A stretch of 18,020 nucleotides of DNA from Clostridia bacterium (GCA_017390825.1 JAFPAK010000269.1:1-18020); one strand, 5' to 3'. Shown: positions 1-7,458, numbered from the stretch's first letter. Translations and numbers: made by a program. The notes: generated by a model not told the origin, from the sequence alone.

Positions 1-1340
1 ATTCGACCGATACGCAATCTGTTATCGTTGGAAATAAGCAGATACTGGAAAGGGAAGGGTATTTGTATTGCAATATTAAAAATAATGACTTATATCTACC
101 CGAAGATGACAACTGGCCCAATACCATTTGGATTGTTGATGAAAAAAGTCACACCGATAATCGGATTTGTATAGGAGTAAATATGAATGATTTTGCCAAG
201 AAATTTTTTCCCAGTTATCCCGATTCAGGCAATATCTATTGTCTTGTAGATAAAAACGGCAAAATTATTGCAAGCGATGTCTACGATATGGTGAATAAAA
301 GTATTTACCATTATGTGGATGAAAAAACAGCGCTATCGAATTATACATACAAAGATATGTTTAACGGCAATACGGCATATATTTCTTTCGATGGTATTAT
401 TAATGACCAAATGTATCTCATGAGTGTTACTTATGAATCACAATATACAGGCTTACTTACAAAATACTATATAAACATTATTTGTATTTGCACTGCTCTG
501 GTTATTAGTTTTATAGTAATTATTACAATAATTCTTTACCGGCTTAATAAACCTATTTGGAAATTGATTAAGGATGTTCAGTCACTAAACGGATTTACCG
601 GCGATGTGAGTAACAATGATATTGCCTTTTTAGAGCAAAGCATTTACGATAGCTTGGATAAAATTATGGATCTTCAGGAGCAGCTGAAAATTCGTGGTGA
701 TAAGCTGCGTAATGCACAAATTGTAGCATTGCAGAATCAGCTGAATCCACATTTTATTTACAACTCGTTGGATGCAATGAATTGGCGCTCTATGCTAATT
801 CTCGGTGAGGATAATGTAGTATCAAACGGTATCGGATATCTTTCCGAAATTATCGCTTATGGAATGGATATTACGCATGTTACATCCACTGTAAAAGAGG
901 AATTGTTTATTACAAAACAATATATTCAATTAATGAAAATGCGTTGTGGTGATGAAATGCGCGTCAACTATTCTGTTGATGAGAGTCTTCTTGATGTTCG
1001 TATCGCAAAGTTATCAATGCAGCCGTTGCTTGAAAACTCTATATCTCATGGATTCTTATCCGATATGAAATCGGCACAAATTGATATAGATATCTATAAT
1101 GACAACGGGAAACTTAAAATTGTTATAAAAGATAACGGTGTAGGGATTGAACCGGATAAATTGGCTGAATTGAATAAGTTGATTAATTCGGATGATATTT
1201 ATGTAAAAAAACATATTGGTCTTAAAAATATTAATCAGAGGGTTAAACTGATTTATGGTGAGGAATATGGGTTAACAATCGAAAGTATATTAGGCGAGGG
1301 AACAACTTGTACAATAAGTTATCCTATAACCGAAATGTAA
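1..1340 (+). CDS. YesM-type sensor histidine kinase, 5'-partial
   Basis: Membrane sensor kinase that would autophosphorylate on histidine and pass phosphate to a YesN/AraC-type response regulator, probably encoded upstream. The frame is open from base 3 with no start, so the gene begins outside the window; the TTG at 63 is only an internal codon. Visible parts: an extracytoplasmic sensor segment up to about base 465, one membrane helix at about 470-540, a short HAMP-like linker, then the His_kinase (PF06580) block LNPHFIYNSLD with the phospho-acceptor histidine at 750-752. The ATPase domain follows: N-box QPLLENSISHG (Asn at 1035-1037), G1 box DNGVGI at 1131-1148 and a late GEGT G2 box. It lies 42 nt upstream of the GH10 gene on the same strand, without a visible terminator between, so cotranscription and a role in sensing a glycan are plausible. 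Family assignment is firm; the ligand is unknown. Confidence 0.93.
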   Translation, partial: STDTQSVIVGNKQILEREGYLYCNIKNNDLYLPEDDNWPNTIWIVDEKSHTDNRICIGVNMNDFAKKFFPSYPDSGNIYCLVDKNGKIIASDVYDMVNKSIYHYVDEKTALSNYTYKDMFNGNTAYISFDGIINDQMYLMSVTYESQYTGLLTKYYINIICICTALVISFIVIITIILYRLNKPIWKLIKDVQSLNGFTGDVSNNDIAFLEQSIYDSLDKIMDLQEQLKIRGDKLRNAQIVALQNQLNPHFIYNSLDAMNWRSMLILGEDNVVSNGIGYLSEIIAYGMDITHVTSTVKEELFITKQYIQLMKMRCGDEMRVNYSVDESLLDVRIAKLSMQPLLENSISHGFLSDMKSAQIDIDIYNDNGKLKIVIKDNGVGIEPDKLAELNKLINSDDIYVKKHIGLKNINQRVKLIYGEEYGLTIESILGEGTTCTISYPITEM

Positions 1341-1382
1341 ATTTTAAAATTTAAAGAGTAATAATTTATAGGAGAGATTCCA

Positions 1383-2747
1383 ATGCAAGAAAAACCTTAT
1401 TTAAACCCTGATTTGCAACAAGAATATATGGAGAGGAGGGTAAATTATGGAATAGAAACCTACCGCAAGTCCAACGCTATGCTCGCCTTTGTAGATAAAG
1501 AAAGGAAACCTGTCAACGATATTAAGTTCCACGCCAAGCTTATACGGCACGATTTTGATTTCGGCTGTAATATATTCTTACTGGATGAATTTGAAAACGA
1601 AGAAAAAAATAAAATTTACCGTGAAAAATTCAAAGAAGTTTTCAATTATGCAACAATTCCATTTTATTGGAAGGATTTAGAGCCGGAGGAAGGAAAGCTC
1701 AGGTTTGATAAAAACAGTCCTAAGATATACCGCCGCCCTGCACCTGACCTTTGTGTAGAATACTGCAAGGAAAATAATATAAAAATGAAGGGACATTGCC
1801 TTGCCTATGAAGGATTTGCTCCTTCATGGATATCTAAAGAGAGAAAAGAATATATAAAACAGCTTGACAAACGTTTCAGAACCATAGCCGAAAGGTACGG
1901 GGAGGATATAAACGATTGGGATGTAACCAATGAAACCTTTAATTGGCACCCAAGCTACAGCGTAACCCCTCTTTACAGAGACAGGGAATATATGGATATA
2001 TGCTACGGTTTAGCAGACAAATATTTTCATTTTAATAAAAAAATAGTGAATGAGAATTGCGGTATTTGGTATGGAGGCAACTATGGCTTTAACTATTTTG
2101 CTTCTCCCTTTTATTTACAGCTTGAAAATATGAAGCTTAAGGGGCTCAAATACGATGCTTTGGGATTTCAAATGCATCAGAATTTAGATAGAGATAAGAG
2201 CGAAAGCTTTATAGCTTCAAAATACAATCCAAAGTATGTTTACGATGTACTTGATACATTTGGAACTTTAAATAAAGATATCCAGCTTTCCGAGGTAACC
2301 ATTGCATCCTATTCCTTTGAAAAAGAAGATATGGAAATGCAGGCTGAAAATCTTAAGAAAATGTACCGTATCTGGTTCAGCCATAAGAACGTATCTTCAA
2401 TTATTTACTGGAATATGGCAGACGGCTATACCTATAATCCCAACGGACCGGGAGTTCTCGATATGACAACGGGAGAAAACAAATTTGCCGGAGGACTTTT
2501 AATGCCCGATTTAAGCGAAAAGCCTGCCTTTGCCGCCCTTAGAGACCTCGTTAAAAACGAATGGTATACCGAGGGTGATTTCGGTTGTATCAGCGGAACA
2601 AACTATGCTACTTTCCGCGGTTTTAAGGGAGATTATGAGCTCACCTTTATACATAACGGAAAAGAATACAAAAAAACCTTTAAGCTGATAGATACCGATT
2701 TTGATGATTTCGCCTGTGATTCAACCGTTGAAATAGTTGTTGATTAG
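1383..2747 (+). CDS. GH10-family glycoside hydrolase (xylanase-like), no signal peptide
   Basis: Retaining glycoside hydrolase of family 10 (endo-beta-1,4-xylanase fold), 454 aa. The start is ATG at 1383 with AGGAGA 8 nt before it. The (beta/alpha)8 core shows KGHCLAY (His138, matching the GH10 HxLxW strand), the acid/base motif WDVTNE with Glu184 and the nucleophile motif QLSEVTI with Glu304, plus a late IIYWNMADG strand; roughly 60 residues precede the barrel and 70 follow it. There is no signal peptide or membrane helix, so it should act in the cytoplasm on imported oligosaccharides, unlike secreted xylanases. It follows the sensor kinase by 42 nt and probably shares its transcript. The HxLxW position reads HCLAY and the nucleophile context SEVTI departs from the common ITELD, so substrate may differ from plain xylan. 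Fold and catalytic pair are well supported; exact substrate is not. Confidence 0.88.
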   Translation: MQEKPYLNPDLQQEYMERRVNYGIETYRKSNAMLAFVDKERKPVNDIKFHAKLIRHDFDFGCNIFLLDEFENEEKNKIYREKFKEVFNYATIPFYWKDLEPEEGKLRFDKNSPKIYRRPAPDLCVEYCKENNIKMKGHCLAYEGFAPSWISKERKEYIKQLDKRFRTIAERYGEDINDWDVTNETFNWHPSYSVTPLYRDREYMDICYGLADKYFHFNKKIVNENCGIWYGGNYGFNYFASPFYLQLENMKLKGLKYDALGFQMHQNLDRDKSESFIASKYNPKYVYDVLDTFGTLNKDIQLSEVTIASYSFEKEDMEMQAENLKKMYRIWFSHKNVSSIIYWNMADGYTYNPNGPGVLDMTTGENKFAGGLLMPDLSEKPAFAALRDLVKNEWYTEGDFGCISGTNYATFRGFKGDYELTFIHNGKEYKKTFKLIDTDFDDFACDSTVEIVVD

Positions 2748-2781
2748 TAGGTTATGTGTTCGCTTAGTATTTCTCATATCT

Positions 2782-2835
2782 ATAAAGACTTGCTTGTTAA
2801 GTTAAGATAAAATATTCTCTCCAAAATTTCTCCAA
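2782..2835. repeat. 54-bp direct repeat, left copy
   Basis: Matches 4411-4464 at 51 of 54 positions by eye (the core begins ATAAAGACTTGCTTGTT); weaker similarity with a small gap continues about 15 nt further. It lies 35 nt after the GH10 stop codon. Together with the right copy it brackets the ATPase unit. Origin unknown: possible insertion boundary or a duplicated 3' UTR. Confidence 0.85.
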
Positions 2836-2914
2836 TCAGAGAGATTAAAAGTAATGTATATAAAACAACAGAGTTACTCTTTATTTTTGCAGAAAACCGT
2901 AATTTTTGTCGATT

Positions 2915-2990
2915 GGTGCAAATAATTTGTATTAAAACACTGCAAAAGGTGCAAATAATTTCTGAACAAACTTGCAAATTGGTGCAATTT
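2915..2990 (+). promoter_or_regulatory. Three 33-bp-phased GGTGCAA repeats (operator-like)
   Basis: GGTGCAAATAATTT occurs at 2915-2928 and 2948-2961, and a shorter GGTGCAATTT at 2981-2990. The three GGTGCAA cores start exactly 33 bp apart, about three helical turns. The third copy lies inside the spacer of the predicted ATPase promoter and is also part of a perfect palindrome, AAATTG-GTG-CAATTT (2976-2990). This arrangement suggests an operator bound cooperatively on one face of the DNA. The binding protein is unknown; the ATPase or its product partner is a guess. Confidence 0.6.
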
Positions 2991-3000
2991 ATGTTATGAT
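2972..3000 (+). promoter_or_regulatory. Sigma-A-like promoter of the ATPase gene
   Basis: A -35 box TTGCAA (2972-2977) and a -10 box TATGAT (2995-3000) are separated by 17 bp, with the ATG at 3033 leaving a leader of about 25 nt. The match is close to consensus and lies in an otherwise noncoding stretch. Confidence 0.7.
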
Positions 3001-3032
3001 AGGCTCAACAAAGGCTTTTGGGGGGTTCAGCT

Positions 3033-4394
3033 ATGGAACGAAATGCTCTGCAGAAACTTGTTGACTGGAATAATAATAAACGCAAAAAGCCCTTAATTGT
3101 TTGGGGAGCAAGACAGGTTGGCAAAACTTATCTCATTAAAGATATTTTTTCCGAAACCTACTATAAAAACAGCTATATCTATATTGACTGTAAAATTGAG
3201 GATGAAATCAGCGATTTTTGCACCAAGACTGCCAATGCAGAAAAAATCATAGAATATATATCTCTTCTTAAAGGCAAACCGATCAATGAAAACACTCTTT
3301 TAATATTTGACGAGGTGCAGGAATGTCCCAACATTGTATCATCGCTTAAATATTTCTGTCAGGATTTCAGACAAATACCTGTTATCGCAACCGGCTCAAT
3401 GGTACGCATTAAAATTCAGAGAGAAACCCATAAAAGAGGGTTTGCGAATAACGGTAAATTCCTTTTCCCTGTAGGAAAGATAAATCAGATAACCGTTTAT
3501 CCGATGACCTTTGATGAGTTTCTTATGAACAGCAATAAAATGCTTTATAATGCAATCAAAAAGGCATACGAAAGCAAAACTCCGCTTGATACAAAAATTC
3601 ACGAGTTGGCAATGGAGCAGGTGTATAAATATCTGCTTGTCGGCGGTATGCCCGAAGCGGTGGATACCTTTATTGAAAGTGAAAGTCTTTTTGAGTCAAG
3701 AGAAATTCTCAAGGTTTTGTATGATAATTATCTTTCTGATATAGAATTGTATCAGGCAAGTCAGGAAGCTGTTTTGCGTTCTCGTACACTGTTTTCCAAT
3801 ATCTATAAGGAGCTTAATAAAGAGTCTAAAAACTTCTCGCCGGGGCTTATTCAAGAAAAAAGTAAGACAAGAGATTTTGCAACCTCGATTCAATGGCTTA
3901 CGATGGCACATATCGTTAATCAATCCTTTCAATTGAAAGAGCATATTACAATGCCGCTGATGCCGGATAACGAAAGCAACTTCAGGCTGTTTCTCGGAGA
4001 TATCGGTATGTTTTCCTACCAGAGCGGAATTAATGCGGCTTCGTTTGTATCAAGCGAAAGAGAGAATACTTTATGGGGTATTTTCTTTGAAAACTTTGTT
4101 GCAAATGAACTGATTGCTAAAGACCATAAACTATTCTATTGGCGAGGGAAAGCGTCTGCCGAGCTTGAATTTATTATTGAATCGGATAATAAGCTGTATC
4201 CTATAGATGTAAAAAAAGGCAGAGGTACACTTAATTCTCTTGAAAAGTTTTCAAATCATAATAAGTTTGAATATGCTATAAAGGTTTCTAAAAACAACTA
4301 TGGCTACAATGCCGAACAAAAACTCTTGACAATACCGTTTTACTTCATTCCGTTTGTAGCCAAAGACCTCGCGGAAGGAAAAAGAATATCCTGA
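3033..4394 (+). CDS. AAA+ ATPase, AAA_14/DUF4143 family
   Basis: Cytoplasmic P-loop ATPase of the widespread AAA_14 (PF13173) plus DUF4143 (PF13635) architecture, 453 aa. I chose ATG at 3033, 6-7 nt after a GGGGGG(T) ribosome binding site; an in-frame TTG at 3018 lies upstream of that site. The Walker A motif is GARQVGKT (residues 25-32) and Walker B is LLIFDEVQEC (Asp93-Glu94), followed by an ATGS sensor-1-like strand near residue 120. The C-terminal domain carries a PD-(D/E)xK-like signature: AELEFII (Glu377/Glu379) then PIDVKKG (Asp392, Lys394). Many members are orphan genes of unknown role, sometimes suggested to be linked to DNA or toxin-antitoxin-like functions. It stands alone with its own promoter and is bracketed by the 54-bp repeats. 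Family is firm, function open. Confidence 0.93.
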   Translation: MERNALQKLVDWNNNKRKKPLIVWGARQVGKTYLIKDIFSETYYKNSYIYIDCKIEDEISDFCTKTANAEKIIEYISLLKGKPINENTLLIFDEVQECPNIVSSLKYFCQDFRQIPVIATGSMVRIKIQRETHKRGFANNGKFLFPVGKINQITVYPMTFDEFLMNSNKMLYNAIKKAYESKTPLDTKIHELAMEQVYKYLLVGGMPEAVDTFIESESLFESREILKVLYDNYLSDIELYQASQEAVLRSRTLFSNIYKELNKESKNFSPGLIQEKSKTRDFATSIQWLTMAHIVNQSFQLKEHITMPLMPDNESNFRLFLGDIGMFSYQSGINAASFVSSERENTLWGIFFENFVANELIAKDHKLFYWRGKASAELEFIIESDNKLYPIDVKKGRGTLNSLEKFSNHNKFEYAIKVSKNNYGYNAEQKLLTIPFYFIPFVAKDLAEGKRIS

Positions 4395-4410
4395 TTATAA
4401 TAGTTGATAG

Positions 4411-4464
4411 ATAAAGACTTGCTTGTTGAGTTAAGATAAAACATTCTCTCCAAAATCTCTCCAA
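4411..4464. repeat. 54-bp direct repeat, right copy
   Basis: Second copy of the repeat at 2782-2835, three mismatches, same orientation. It starts 17 nt after the ATPase stop codon and ends just before the terminator at 4475-4520. Promoter, phased repeats and gene all lie between the copies. Confidence 0.85.
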
Positions 4465-4474
4465 CTGAAAATTA

Positions 4475-4520
4475 AAAAACAGCCGCAGCCCTTTGTTAAT
4501 AAGGGTTGTGGCTGTTTTTA
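4475..4520 (+). terminator. Rho-independent terminator after the ATPase gene
   Basis: A stem of about 19 bp (4475-4493 with 4501-4519, one or two G-U pairs, core CAGCCGCAGCCCTT) closes a 7-nt loop and ends in a T run. If the repeat-bracketed cassette is an insertion, this may originally have been the terminator of the GH10 transcript. Confidence 0.9.
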
Positions 4521-4572
4521 GCTTGGTCTGCAAAACCTTTATTCCCCAGTTCTTTTTCTGGGTGGTGCCTCC

Positions 4573-4607
4573 AAAAAAGTCCTTGAGAATTTCTCAGGGA
4601 CTTTTTT
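4573..4607. terminator. Bidirectional terminator (AAAAAAGTCC stem)
   Basis: Arms 4573-4587 and 4593-4607 pair over about 15 bp (one T-G wobble) with a 5-nt loop; A and T runs at both ends allow termination in both directions. It lies 3 nt from the stop codon of the small minus-strand gene and so supports that gene as real. Confidence 0.88.
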
Positions 4608-4609
4608 AG

Positions 4610-4804
4610 TTAAATTCCGTCGCTCAATTTGCAGTGATGCTCGTAGTTTTCTATTATACCTGCCATGCGATGAAGCTCAGCTGTCGTATGGATATAATCA
4701 TTATGCTCATGCAGGGAAATTTGCATATTAACAGGCAGAGAAAGAAAATATTTTCTTGTACTGCTGCTTGAATTTATCAGGTCATGTAAATTACTGTATC
4801 TCAT
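4610..4804 (-). CDS. Small uncharacterised protein (64 aa)
   Basis: Short soluble protein of unknown function. The gene call rests on three local signals: an ATG at 4804 preceded by GAGGTG at 7 nt spacing, an uninterrupted frame, and a strong terminator directly after the stop. The protein is polar, with a serine run (SSSS at about residues 12-15), an FLSLPVNMQ segment and a histidine- and glutamate-rich helix-like second half (LHEHND, AELHRM, YEHH). No membrane segment or signal peptide. The sequence resembles small conserved proteins I associate with gut Clostridia, but I cannot name a family. It sits alone, convergent with the ATPase gene and upstream of the truncated oxidoreductase on the opposite strand. 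Its own promoter was not clear to me. Confidence 0.75.
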   Translation of the reverse strand: MRYSNLHDLINSSSSTRKYFLSLPVNMQISLHEHNDYIHTTAELHRMAGIIENYEHHCKLSDGI

Positions 4805-4954
4805 ATTTTCACCTCGGAAATTAGTATTTCCTTAAAATCGGCTAAATTTTCTTGTGTTTTATATCTAAAATATAAAGAAAATTGGAGAAATTTCCATGCC
4901 AACAGGTGAAAATTTAAAACTTCAAATCAAGCGGAAAAATTTGTTTTTAAGGGT

Positions 4955-5035
4955 TTCGAAAGGGCGATTTCACAAAAGTCGCAGTCATATAAATTATCAT
5001 ATTGATGTAACGGCTCAGAAAACCGTCCTTTCGAA
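4955..5035. repeat. Inverted repeat next to the oxidoreductase breakpoint
   Basis: TTCGAAAGG (4955-4963) pairs with CCTTTCGAA (5027-5035), and the pairing can extend inward through GCG/CGT with one wobble to about 12 bp. Smaller hairpins lie inside: GCGA...TCGC (4964-4982) and ACGG...CCGT (5010-5026). The right arm ends within 10 nt of where oxidoreductase homology begins. It could be a small mobile element, a structured RNA remnant or chance. Confidence 0.4.
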
Positions 5036-5042
5036 GTAAAGG

Positions 5043-5738
5043 CTGTATATAGGTGTTGACAGTGAAGGCTTTCCTTTCAGAAACTACGGCGATTTGCTCT
5101 TGTTGGGCGGTGCTCAGCACAGAGCAGGGGAGAATATAGAAGGCGGACAGTATGATTTATTAAGACAGCGTGCAAAACAGTGGTTTCCGGAGAGTGAGGA
5201 AACCGCCTGCTGGTCTGCACAGGACTGCGTAACCTTAGACGGTATGCCTTATATCGGCAGATTTACAAAAAGTAATCCAGATTGGTATGTTGCAACAGGC
5301 TTCGGGAAATGGGGTATGACAAATTCTTATGTTTCTGCATCTGTTTTAACCGACCTTATATGCAAAAATGAAAATCCGGCAATCGATGTTTTTTCGCCCT
5401 CGCGGTTTTCTGCAAAGGCGGCGGGCAGTCTTGCGAATGAAGTGTATCACTCTGCAAAGGGACTTATAAAGCAGATTGTGTGCATACCGCAAAACAAATT
5501 AAAGGATATACCGATAGGCGGTGCCGGTGCGGTGTTGCTGGACGGCAAAAAAGTGGGTGTTTATCGGGAAAGTGAGGATAAATACCATTGCGTCAAGTTG
5601 AGATGTCCTCATTTGGGTTGCCGCCTTGAATGGAATCCCGAGGAAAAAAGTTGGGATTGTCCCTGCCACGGCTCACGCTTTGATTATAAGGGGAATCTCA
5701 TCGACAATCCGTCTCAAAATAATATAAAAACCGTTTAA
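5043..5738 (+). pseudogene. FAD-dependent oxidoreductase with C-terminal Rieske domain, 5'-truncated
   Basis: Remnant of a DAO-type FAD-dependent oxidoreductase fused to a Rieske [2Fe-2S] domain. Recognisable sequence starts at about YIGVDSEGFPFRNYGD (from about 5046) and runs through the FAD-domain end (CWSAQDC, GMPYIGRF, VATGFGKWGM) into the Rieske part, with cluster ligands CPH (Cys 5604-5606, His 5610-5612) and CPCH (Cys 5658-5660, His 5667-5669), to a natural-looking end. An in-frame stop at 5037-5039 closes the frame upstream, and the N-terminal dinucleotide-binding half (GxGxxG, roughly 280 residues in such proteins) is absent. There is no ribosome binding site or credible start. I therefore call it a decayed gene, truncated next to the inverted repeat at 4955-5035. 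The residual 3' part is unmutated in frame, so the loss may be recent. Confidence 0.8.
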
Positions 5739-5765
5739 TCGTAAGCATAGCCAAAGCATTTAAAC

Positions 5766-6476
5766 TTGAATCAGATTTTGAAACAAGTATTTTTAGCTGT
5801 GACTTCGTTAAAATACTCGCAAATCCGTCAGGATTTGCTGTGCTTTATGCCTTGCACATCAAAAAATCCTTTATTTACAAAATTCTTCGACCTAAAAGGT
5901 GCGGTTTTTTGTTTGGATTTCGGTGAAGACAAACATACTTGTGATAAAAAGACGGTTAAAAAAGAATGGATTGAAGACATTGTTGTTAAGCACACCCGCG
6001 AGATGATGATCGATGATAATGTAATTGAGGACATCGCAGGTATTGTGTTTAGGAATGCAAAGAAAGAAAATCCCGCAATACAACTACTTAAACAACGGCT
6101 TAGTGAAACAGAGAACGCACTGAACAATCTACTCAGAGCAATAGAAGAAGGAATTATAACTTCAACCACAAAACAAAGAATGATTGAGTTGGAGCAGACG
6201 AGAGATGAGATTAAGTTAAAACTCATCAAGGAAGAAATGAAGAAGCCCACCATCACGAAAGAGGGCTTAGTATTATGGATCAAGCATATTCAAAGCATGA
6301 GCTTGGAAACGAAGGAACACAAACAGAGACTCATTGACATTTTTGTAAACGCCGTATATCTTTACGACGACAAACTGGTCATAACATTCAATTATAAGGA
6401 AGCAAGCAAAACCGTCACTCTAAAAGAGGTAAACGGTTCGATTATAGAATGCTCAGGTGCACCAAAAATCCCTTAG
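5766..6476 (+). pseudogene. Large serine recombinase, C-terminal tail only (TnpX/TndX-like)
   Basis: Residual C-terminus of a large serine recombinase like those of Tn4451-type and other clostridial integrative elements. From about base 5931 the sequence reads HTCDKKTVKKEWIEDIVV and continues with the long coiled-coil (about 6060-6270) and the end segment HKQRLIDIFVNAVYLYDD...VITFNYKEASKTVTL. The N-terminal resolvase domain with its catalytic serine, the recombinase domain and most of the zinc ribbon are missing. The upstream 5766-5930 part of the open frame is unrelated and starts only at TTG without a ribosome binding site, so the frame is a fusion created by deletion. The stop codon (6474-6476) lies within the stem of the terminator at 6464-6497. 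Recombinase genes sit at the ends of such elements, so this marks a former element border. Confidence 0.85.
5819..5838. repeat. Perfect 8-bp hairpin in the oxidoreductase-recombinase junction
   Basis: GCAAATCC-GTCA-GGATTTGC forms a perfect hairpin with a tetraloop inside 5739-5930. This stretch is part neither of the oxidoreductase nor of the recombinase. It has the look of a dispersed intergenic repeat of gut Clostridia, which I cannot check here. Confidence 0.45.
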
Positions 6477-6497
6477 ACGAAAGTCTGAGGGATTTTT
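6464..6497 (+). terminator. Terminator overlapping the recombinase stop codon
   Basis: A 15-bp stem (6464-6478 with 6483-6497, one wobble) with a GAAA tetraloop and T run; the stop codon 6474-6476 lies in the left arm. Confidence 0.9.
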
Positions 6498-6631
6498 ACT
6501 TATTACAGAAATTCTTGACAAGTTTCAATAGTGTAGTATTGCGACTTTGCCGCTTTTATGCTATGCTTGCGCTACAATAGGGACAAAACAAAAGCAGGGA
6601 ACTACCAGTTCTTTTTTAACAGCAGACATAG

Positions 6632-6665
6632 AAAAGGCCTCTTTACGAAAGTAAAGAGGCCTTTT
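6632..6665. terminator. Terminator of the EamA-Gfo/Idh-SGNH operon
   Basis: Perfect 15-bp stem AAAAGGCCTCTTTAC (6632-6646) with its complement at 6651-6665 and a GAAA loop (TTTC on minus). It lies 4 nt beyond the SGNH hydrolase stop and ends in T runs on either strand. Between it and 6497 no gene, promoter or RNA was recognised; that stretch may be the outer border of the lost recombinase element. Confidence 0.92.
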
Positions 6666-6669
6666 CTGT

Positions 6670-7458
6670 TTATTTCAGCCCCTTGCCTATAAAAGGTACG
6701 CGGCAGAAATCATCGGGATTTTTGCGAATGATATAGTCGATATACGAATCAATCATTTTTGCAGTGAGAATATACCCCATGGGATTGAGATGAGCATAAA
6801 GGTTGAAATTTTCCTTATACTCCTGATCATAATACGGACCGTATTTATACAGATCGATAACATACGAATTTTCAAAATAATCAGCAAGCGTATGAAGTAC
6901 TTTTGTATGCATTCTGCGTTTTTCGTCACGCTCCGGATCTTCGTCGTGGTGCATCATAGTAACCAAAAAAAATTTTGCATCCGGCTGTATCTCTTCTTTG
7001 ATTCGTGCGATTATCTGCGAATAGTATCCAACGAAGGTAGGCTTATTGTTGCGCCAATCATCAGGATCAATATCTGATAGCTCACCAATCTCCATTCCGG
7101 AATTAATAATATCGTTGACGCCGAGTGCTATGACGTACGCCTGACAGGCAAGCTCAGGGCTCCAGAATCCCTTTTCCTCGGCAAAGCTTTCCATATAAGC
7201 CTTTGCCGTCAATCCGCCACGTGAAAAATTATAAGCCTTAAGCCCGTTTTTTCTCGCTATATACTGTCCCCAGGAATAATCATAATAATCATGATATCCC
7301 GGATTCCCCTCATCGTTTCTTGATTCAAATTCTCCCGAGGAAAGGCTGTCACCTATAAATCCGATTGTGCGAAATATTCCCGTATTACTGTAGCTGTCAA
7401 CCAATGTGTCAAGTGGATTTTCATCATCGCTGATATAGATCTCTCTTTTCCAATCCAT
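6670..7458 (-). CDS. SGNH/GDSL-family hydrolase
   Basis: Cytoplasmic SGNH-fold esterase or lipase-like enzyme (262 aa), possibly removing acyl groups from sugars. Block I IGDSLSSG gives nucleophile Ser38; block III ALGVND gives oxyanion residues Gly113 and Asn115; block V AHLNPMGY gives catalytic His223. The Asp usually three residues before that His is Leu220, so the classical DxxH motif is incomplete; some SGNH enzymes work with a Ser-His dyad. No signal peptide or membrane helix. The ATG at 7458 follows an AGAGGGATAGG ribosome binding site. It is the last gene of a minus-strand operon, 74 nt after the Gfo/Idh gene, and its stop is followed at once by a strong terminator. The context suggests deacylation in the metabolism of a modified sugar; the substrate is inferred only. 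Confidence 0.88.
   Translation of the reverse strand: MDWKREIYISDDENPLDTLVDSYSNTGIFRTIGFIGDSLSSGEFESRNDEGNPGYHDYYDYSWGQYIARKNGLKAYNFSRGGLTAKAYMESFAEEKGFWSPELACQAYVIALGVNDIINSGMEIGELSDIDPDDWRNNKPTFVGYYSQIIARIKEEIQPDAKFFLVTMMHHDEDPERDEKRRMHTKVLHTLADYFENSYVIDLYKYGPYYDQEYKENFNLYAHLNPMGYILTAKMIDSYIDYIIRKNPDDFCRVPFIGKGLK

Noticed and set aside
63..65. TTG as start of the sensor kinase
   Set aside because: The frame is open upstream to the window edge and there is no ribosome binding site, so the gene is simply truncated by the window.
2780..2977. 65-codon minus-strand frame before the ATPase
   Set aside because: It covers the direct repeat, iterons and promoter region, has no ribosome binding site, and its composition looks noncoding.
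2915..2990. Phased GGTGCAA repeats as a CRISPR array
   Set aside because: Only three short, unequal repeats (7-14 bp), with the last inside a promoter; no cas genes.
4345..4533. 62-codon minus-strand frame over the ATPase end
   Set aside because: It overlaps the ATPase coding end, the right direct repeat and the terminator.
4544..4563. CCCAG/CTGGG hairpin between the two terminators
   Set aside because: Only a 5-6 bp stem with an 8-nt T-rich loop and no T tail; too weak to call.
4881..4893. 13-bp inverted match to the end of the 54-bp repeat (ATTGGAGAAATTT)
   Set aside because: It does not extend beyond 13 AT-rich bases on either side, so chance is likely.
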